Assembly (NCBI GenBank): GCA_025201765.1
Contig: MU623412.1
Span: 116,743-180,742, forward strand
DNA length: 64,000 bases
Direction: 5' to 3'
From: Daldinia sp. FL1419
Lineage: Eukaryota > Ascomycota > Sordariomycetes > Xylariales > Hypoxylaceae
The translations under genes were made by a program, and so were the position numbers. Under the pieces are notes generated by a model. The model did not search any database and had not been told where the DNA came from. It worked only from the letters and a program-made list of their open reading frames with translations. Shown piece by piece: positions 58,718 through 64,000 of this stretch. How positions within the stretch are numbered: the stretch's first letter is position 1; every line of letters begins with the position of its first letter.

Positions 58718-60586
58718 TCACGCCTTGTACATCAAATCTATGAACCCGGTTGCCAAGTCTACAACAACGGCCTTGTTCGGCAAGCTACCCGCAACACCGT
58801 AAAGAGCGGCAGTGTCACCTGTAGCCTTACCCTTCAGAGCTTTACCTTCTACGGCACGAACGCGTTCCTTCTCGCGCTCGTCTTCAACGACGGCCTCGAG
58901 GTCGGCAACTAAGCGCTCCCAGACCTTGGTAATAGGCATGGTCACAGCGACGTGCATAGCAGGCGGGTTCTGTAGGGCATTGAGATGCCAACCTTTAGCG
59001 TTCATGCCATCTGCGATATCGTAGATGTTGAGATTGCGAGCGGAGAAAGCAACGACGGAGACAAGAGGGCGACCGAGGATCTCGAGCTCCACGCCGAGGG
59101 TGGGGGATGAGGTTACGTGTTCAGCGATCTTCTTGGCGCATCCGACGATCTTGACGCACGAGTCGATGTATCCGGCTTCACCGACTTTCATCATGCTGGT
59201 CCAACAACCGGCGATGAGGGCGCCGGGGCGGGAACCTGCGATACCGGGGGAAGCGTAGACGCCGCCGGACCAGTCGGGAGAGACAAAGTATTGGTACGTG
59301 CGTAATTCCTGGGTGCGGTAGAGGACCGTGGAGCTACCCTTGGGCGCGAAACCGTACTTATGCGTGTCGCAGGAGATAGAGGTGACACCCTTCAGACGGA
59401 AGTCGAAAGGTTCGGTTTCGAAACCGGCCTTGTCAAGGAAAGGGACCAGGAACGAGCCCAAACAGCAGTCCACGTGCAATGGTAAACGGCGCTTCAAAGC
59501 TAATTTGGATAGAGCAGGGATATCGTCCATGATACCATGGGGAAAGTTGGGTGCGGAGCCGACAAGGATAATAGTGTTAGAGTTGATGAGGCGGGATACA
59601 CGATGAACATCCACCTGGTACGACGGGGCAGGACAGGGTACTAAGTGGATCTTGATCTTGAAGTAATCGCCAGCTTTCCGGAAGGCCGTGTGCGCCGTCT
59701 CCGGGAGGATCCTATGTCCGTCGAGTCAGTAATTTAGAAGCATATGAAACCATGCAATACGTAAACCTACATCTCGGGTTCCGTTACACCACGCTCCGCA
59801 TATGCCTTTTGCCGCGCACCGTAGCATGCCATCAAAATACTCTCGGTTCCACCACTGGTGCATACACCAGCAGCTGTAGGTGGGGCATGAAACATGGAGA
59901 GAACCATAGCGACAACCTCGGCTTCCATCTTACGCACTCCAGGGAAAACATCCGGATGTATCGGGTTCGAAACCGTGAACTTTCCGTACGCCTCCGTTTG
60001 CAATTTTAGCAGATCTTCTTCACCATGGTACACGGCACCCGACACATAGCCGTCTTCCCACCTGGTATGGGCCATATTTGCCAATGTGTCAAGCTCGGCT
60101 CGTAGAGCTTCATCCGTCCAGCCTTCCTTTGGCAGTGTAGTATATCGTGTACCGTCGGCAGGTATCATTTTTGCCTGCACTTTTGCTAGCGAATCGGTAA
60201 TCTGTTTGCGTACCTGGGTCCGAACTCCCGGAGCGCGTAAGAAATAGCCGTATAGAACACGTCGTGTGTCATGGTATAATTCTGCTATTGTGCCGAAGAT
60301 GCCGCGGCCCTTCAGCTTCCAAAACGTCCGGCGTACTATGCGCAGTACGAAGAAGAAGAAGACGATGTTTCGAAGTCTATAGTTCCAGAGACAGAACAAT
60401 TAGTTCTCGTATAGTTATACCTACTTGCAATGGGAATCTTGGAAGCTGGTTGACAGGCATCGTGTTGACATTGAACACTTACATATCAAGATTGAAAACT
60501 TGCCGAGGGTCAATCGTCCGAGAACGCTTCTTGACGCTATCGAAGCTCTCACGCAAACTGACGGGCATCCTCGAGGAACCCGGCAT
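58718..60586 (-). CDS. DPL1: Sphingosine-1-phosphate lyase (Dpl1 type)
   Basis: PLP enzyme of the endoplasmic reticulum that cleaves long-chain base phosphates to a fatty aldehyde and phosphoethanolamine, the exit step of sphingolipid breakdown. Exons on the minus strand are 60586-60483, 60376-59771 and 59711-58718, giving 567 aa. A luminal N-terminus is followed by one membrane segment (LRNIVFFFFVLRIVRRTFW, about residues 36-54). Then come LPKEGWTDEALRAELDTLAN, GYVSGAVYHGEEDLLKLQTE and NPIHPDVFPGVRKMEAEVVA. The cofactor lysine lies in ISCDTHKYGFAPKGSS, and PLHVDCCLGSFLVPF provides the PLP-nitrogen Asp. The start at 60586 was chosen because it splices in phase into the membrane segment. A 20-nt micro-exon inside the 106-nt first intron would also keep frame but is not needed. 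Confidence 0.95.
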
Positions 60587-61105
60587 GGTGTTGACCTATT
60601 TACAACCAAAACAGGGCTCAATTGCCTTTGATACTAGGTACAACTCCTTCTAAAATATCGGGACATTTAAAAAAGAAAAAGAAAACTTGTCTAGTTAATA
60701 GAAAAGTAGCGTAATTGAGATTGGGTTTTTATCTTAAGCAACCCCAGAAAAAAAAAGGCCAAGATAAGTTTCGTCAGATCCCGTGGAACGTGGGACGTGG
60801 AAGAAGGAAGCTACGCCAAAGAGTTATCGGTCCCGCTGAAAATGGGAAGCAGCGAAAAGACCAAGGTACGGTCCAAGTTGTGTTCTATTACAAGGTAGTC
60901 ATCACATGCGCAAGGCAAGGATGTTCGGCAACAACATTTCGAAAGCACGGGTGGATCCCCCCATGCTTAGCCTAGGCCCGTCTTTCCCAGATCCGGCAAT
61001 ACCCGCCAGGACACCGGGGCCGTCACGAATGCGAGCTTTCTCGAGTTGCTGCTTAGCGGATTTGTTATATGATGACAACTGCTCGTCACCTCACTGGCCA
61101 TTGGT
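60587..61105. other. Upstream region of the S1P lyase gene
   Basis: No gene recognised. It contains A-rich tracts (60668-60685, 60749-60756). It presumably holds the divergent promoter of the lyase gene, bounded on the right by the TIR element. Confidence 0.45.
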
Positions 61106-61107
61106 TA

Positions 61108-61695
61108 CTCGTCAGGATTCCAATCATCCGACCTTTTACCGAGGCTTCGCCTCTAAGGTCAGGGACTTTTAAAACGAAACGGACTTTTAAAACGAAAATT
61201 CTTGGTATACTTAAATTTAGTATGTGATCCCCGCCAAAATTTAGGTACTACCGGAAATATGAAATATTCTACTAGTTGCAAATCCATATCAAAAGCACTC
61301 AAACAAGCAGGACAGATCGTTTTTTTTTTTTTTCATATAGGAGGCATTCAAATGGAGAAGTAGCCTAGTATATATCGCTTTTACGAAAGGAAAGCGAGCG
61401 CTTTAATTTAGATGACTCTTTATTGTATAGCATTTGAGGTGTGTAAGTGAAGCATTTGTGAGTGTTACGATATTTGAATGATATGAGGGTTTTTTACATA
61501 ATATGGTGTTGGGGGGGTGGAAAACATGCATGTAAATAGACTAATTCGTTTCAATTGAAGTACAAAAGTTTGTATGGAAAACGCTAGTAAAATTAAGTAC
61601 AGAAATTTCGTTTTAAAAGTCCGTTTCGTTTTAAAAGTCCTTGACCTTAGAGGCGAAGCCTCGGTAAAAGGTCGGATGATTGGAATCCTGACGAG
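61108..61695. mobile_element. 588-bp non-autonomous TIR element with TA flanks
   Basis: The ends are inverted repeats of about 90 bp. The left arm starts CTCGTCAGGATTCCAATCAT at 61108, and the right arm is its reverse complement ending at 61695. Both sides are flanked by TA (61106-61107 and 61696-61697). The arms differ by only a couple of bases, for example GTCAGGGAC against GTCAAGGAC. Inside each arm are a small palindrome GAGGCTTCGCCTC and a direct repeat GGACTTTTAAAACGAAA. The middle (about 61200-61605) is AT-rich and non-coding. TA duplication suggests Tc1/mariner-type mobilisation, but I do not recognise the family. Confidence 0.8.
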
Positions 61696-61697
61696 TA

Positions 61698-62622
61698 CGA
61701 ATTGGGGGACTACCTATGTTATGTAAATTGTATACATAGTATACGCTTTTCAAGCATTGAGATATAGTCTAGCTAGTTAAGCCCTAAAGCAACTGTTTAC
61801 ATCATAATAGTTACCTACCTACTAGGTTAAGGTAGTAGGTACCGTATATTTACCTGGAGTTGGTCCCCCTGTCTTTCCCCATCTTGAACTAGGTATGCGA
61901 GTGCTTTAAACTCGTGGTAACTAGCTTTCCGGAACGTCAAACCACACAGTGTAGTCCACTTATCAATCAATTGCCAATTCTCACAAGGCACTGAGGGCAG
62001 TTTAAGACTGATACACTAAAAGACCTCTATATATTAATGCTATAGCTAGAAGTTAGCCAGAAGTTAACTATTTTAAAAGACTTTAGAAATGTTTATTTAG
62101 GGGTTTCGAGTAATATTATACATAGTACTTACAATGTTAGGTACTACTTACTTACTTATACTTACTTACATTAGCTAACTAAGGTACTACAGGTATTTCC
62201 CACAATTGCCCCGGATCACTGGACAGGACCCCAAGGATACATAGGTACCTACCTATTATCTAAGCAAGACACTAGCGCATCAACGTTTCTCCCCTCTTTC
62301 TGCCCCGCCGAAACGCAATCGGACTAATAACGTGGTTTCCTGAGCCTTAAGCCTTAAGCCTTATTGCCCTTGTTGCAATAGCACATGAAAGAAGAAGGAC
62401 GACGTCAGCAGAGTGCAAATCGCGCCTGACATCGCTACGCTTTACTTGTCGCCTCGTCGCTTCGTCGCCGTAAACGAAAAGAAGCACCGGCGTGTGAGCC
62501 ATTAACTTCTAACTCCTCCCCCTTTTTTTTCTCTTTTCTGAATGATCTATTTCCTTCTCTATGGATCTGTATAGCTCTATTACCATCGTCTTAAATAACT
62601 ATAACAATTCCAAGCAGATGAT
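61698..62622. other. LSM1 upstream region
   Basis: No gene. TACCTACCTA/TAGGTAC motifs occur at 61813-61840 and 62245-62255, and AGCCTTAAGCCTTAAGCCTT is a short tandem repeat at about 62343-62362. A CT-rich tract CCCCCTTTTTTTTCTCTTTT at 62518-62537 is probably part of the promoter or leader. Confidence 0.5.
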
Positions 62623-63290
62623 ATGATGGAGAACCTATCTATACACGATCCTCCGCCTCAGCCAGGTGGCGGAATACCCCCGGCCCTCGGACGCGCTGCG
62701 GTTCCTCCTCCCCAACCGCAACAGCTTCCTCCTCAGATGTTCACTACTGCCGCGCAGCTATTAGACCTCACCGATAGTAAGGCAATCGATGCGACGAAAC
62801 AAGCCCGATCCCTAGATCATCTTTGTTAATCACCAGGTGTAGAAAAGCTTTTAGTGTGTCTACGAGACGGACGGAAACTAACCGGGGTTTTACGAAGCTG
62901 GGACCAATTCGGTACGGGCTTCTCTACCCACCGTCTTTGTACATACTTATAATTAACCCCTCTATCCCAGCAAACTTGGTCATGCAGTCCACAGTCGAGC
63001 GCATATACGCCACCACATCCGACCCCTTAGACCCTCGGCCCAAAGGCCTCTACGCCGACCAGAACCACGGCATCTTCCTCGTGCGCGGCGAGAACGTTCT
63101 TCTCCTCGGCGAGATCGACCTGGACAAAGACGACGACCCGCCCCCGGGCTTCGAGAGGGCCGAGTTCGCCGCGGTAGAGAAGCTGGCGAAAGAGCGCAAG
63201 GCGGTAGAAAAGGCCAAGGAAAAGAAGAAGCTGCTGAAGCTGGCTACGCTAGGATTCGAGGGCGAGAATATAGGCGAGGTTATGCTTTAA
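62623..63290 (+). CDS. LSM1: Sm-like protein Lsm1
   Basis: Subunit of the cytoplasmic Lsm1-7 ring, which binds oligoadenylated mRNA 3' ends and promotes decapping in P-bodies. Exons are 62623-62776, 62843-62911 and 62971-63290 (introns 66 and 59 nt with TTAAT/TTAAC branch sites), giving 180 aa. Two consecutive ATGs start the frame (62623, 62626); the second gives MENLSIHDPPPQPGGG. A Pro-rich N-terminus precedes the Sm fold. Sm1 is split by introns: MFTTAAQLLDLTDKKLLVCL, RDGRKLTGVLRSWDQF and ANLVMQSTVERIYA. Sm2 is HGIFLVRGENVLLLGEIDLD. The C-terminal helix (ERAEFAAVEKLAKERKAVEK, then KEKKKLLKLATLGFEGENIG) is the Lsm1-specific extension that covers the central pore. It looks intact. Confidence 0.96.
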
Positions 63291-63867
63291 AAATGGGTGC
63301 ACCTGGAATATTCACCGCAGTGGTTCGTTAGTCGGGTTTGCGCTAGGGAAGTGGGTTGAAAAAGGGGAAGGGAAAGAAGAGGAAAAAATTGTCACGGGGA
63401 AAGTGGCATATACCCAAGATGGATCAAGGGACAGAATATTGTGAAATGTCTCCTTCATCAACCCTAGTACATCGGTCCGGAAGGCTGGAAACCCGTTCTC
63501 TTACGACGGTAATCCGGAGTTACACTCCCATCAGGGTGCGTTATTTGTATTTAAAAAGCACGAATGTATTTTTCATACCTGGGCGATTGAGATGCTATCG
63601 GGTTGGGTGCTCTAGTTCTAGAGATGCATATATTGGCCTCTTAGAGACCCCTCCGGGAGATATTTAACCAGGGGTAAAGGATTTTGATACTTGACCCCTT
63701 TATATATGCTTACTATTTAAACACAGGTTGATCTCCCATAGTTAGGGGAAATAAAACTCATCAGTTCTAATTCGATAATGGCTTAGACCACGTTGAACTT
63801 GAACATCATACCGCCTTATTTATTTTGTCCCTAGCATCGTTCCTAACCTTTTCTCGAACTTGGTCGA
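63291..63867. other. LSM1 3' flank, no gene recognised
   Basis: Short frames only. A purine-rich AAAAAGGGGAAGGGAAAGAAG segment (63358-63378) follows the LSM1 stop. Confidence 0.45.
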
Positions 63868-63871
63868 TGCT

Positions 63872-63983
63872 AAAAAAAAAAAAAAAAAAGGGGGGGGGGG
63901 GGGGGGGGGGGTGTGTGGTTTTTTTTTTGGTTGGGGTTTTTTTGTTTTATTTTGTAGTGGATTTTTAGGAAAGGAAAAAACAC
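63872..63983. repeat. Homopolymer block, likely assembly edge
   Basis: A18 (63872-63889) is followed directly by about 22 G (63890-63911), then GTGTGTGG and T/G-rich and finally A-rich runs to the window end. Such stacked homopolymers are unlike the rest of the window and look like low-quality sequence at a contig end rather than biological sequence. Confidence 0.6.
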
Positions 63984-64000
63984 AACCACCCCCAACCACC

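Noticed and set aside
60424..60444. 20-nt micro-exon inside the first S1P lyase intron
   Set aside because: It keeps frame, but direct splicing already gives the conserved membrane segment and the usual family spacing.
1..64000. tRNA or rRNA genes
   Set aside because: I scanned for GGTTCGAATCC-type B boxes; the few GTTCGA hits (for example near 37690 and 38567) lack cloverleaf partners.
1..64000. Secondary-metabolite or other functional gene cluster
   Set aside because: No backbone synthase, tailoring enzymes or cluster regulator; genes are mainly unrelated housekeeping and signalling functions.

Overview
This window looks like nuclear DNA of a filamentous ascomycete (Pezizomycotina, most likely Sordariomycetes). 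The genes carry short introns of about 45-190 nt with GT..AG ends and CTRAC-type branch sites. The recognisable proteins are eukaryotic and fungal: Elongator subunit 1, Ypd1, Ime2-type kinase, Lsm1, pyruvate dehydrogenase kinase, sphingosine-1-phosphate lyase, DUF3984 and Stc1-domain proteins. Long intergenic stretches are rich in TAGGTA/TACCTA motifs, a habit I associate with Xylariales-like genomes; that placement is inference. I saw no operons, CRISPR arrays, rRNA or tRNA genes.

Layout. 0-3.6 kb is gene-free apart from an internally deleted Tc1/mariner-type element (1751-2139). 3.6-9.3 kb holds a convergent pair, mitoribosomal protein uL24m (+) and ELP1 (-). 9.3-12.8 kb is accessory DNA with a pogo/Fot1-like MITE and a small membrane-protein ORF that may be decayed. 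A DUF3984 protein (12870-13973) follows, then 4 kb without a convincing gene, then YPD1 (18018-18580) and a decayed AKAP7-like 2H phosphoesterase. 20.5-25.4 kb carries a coiled-coil protein with an (Asn-Ser) repeat, an uncertain two-exon gene and a zinc-finger-like protein. 28-34.5 kb has two minus-strand genes, an HSPA12-type Hsp70-like ATPase and an Ime2-type kinase. About 6.3 kb without a convincing gene comes next. An aquaporin (+) converges on a DUF7514 protein (-), and a Stc1-domain protein (+) converges on an MFS sugar transporter (-). 53.3-54.6 kb encodes a coiled-coil protein, 56.2-57.7 kb a pyruvate dehydrogenase kinase, 58.7-60.6 kb sphingosine-1-phosphate lyase and 62.6-63.3 kb Lsm1. 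A 588-bp TIR element sits at 61.1-61.7 kb. The last ~130 bases are homopolymer blocks that look like an assembly edge.

The genes are mostly unrelated housekeeping and signalling functions: mitochondrial translation, tRNA wobble modification, His-Asp phosphorelay, mRNA decapping, sphingolipid breakdown, pyruvate flux, water and sugar transport, and heterochromatin or RNAi. They do not form a biosynthetic cluster. Splice structures were derived by hand from splice sites, reading-frame phase and family conservation. I found no clear sign of a novel multi-gene system. The most interesting items are the three TIR elements, the 2H phosphoesterase pseudogene, a splice-spanning uORF that overlaps the YPD1 start, and periodic CCAAT arrays.
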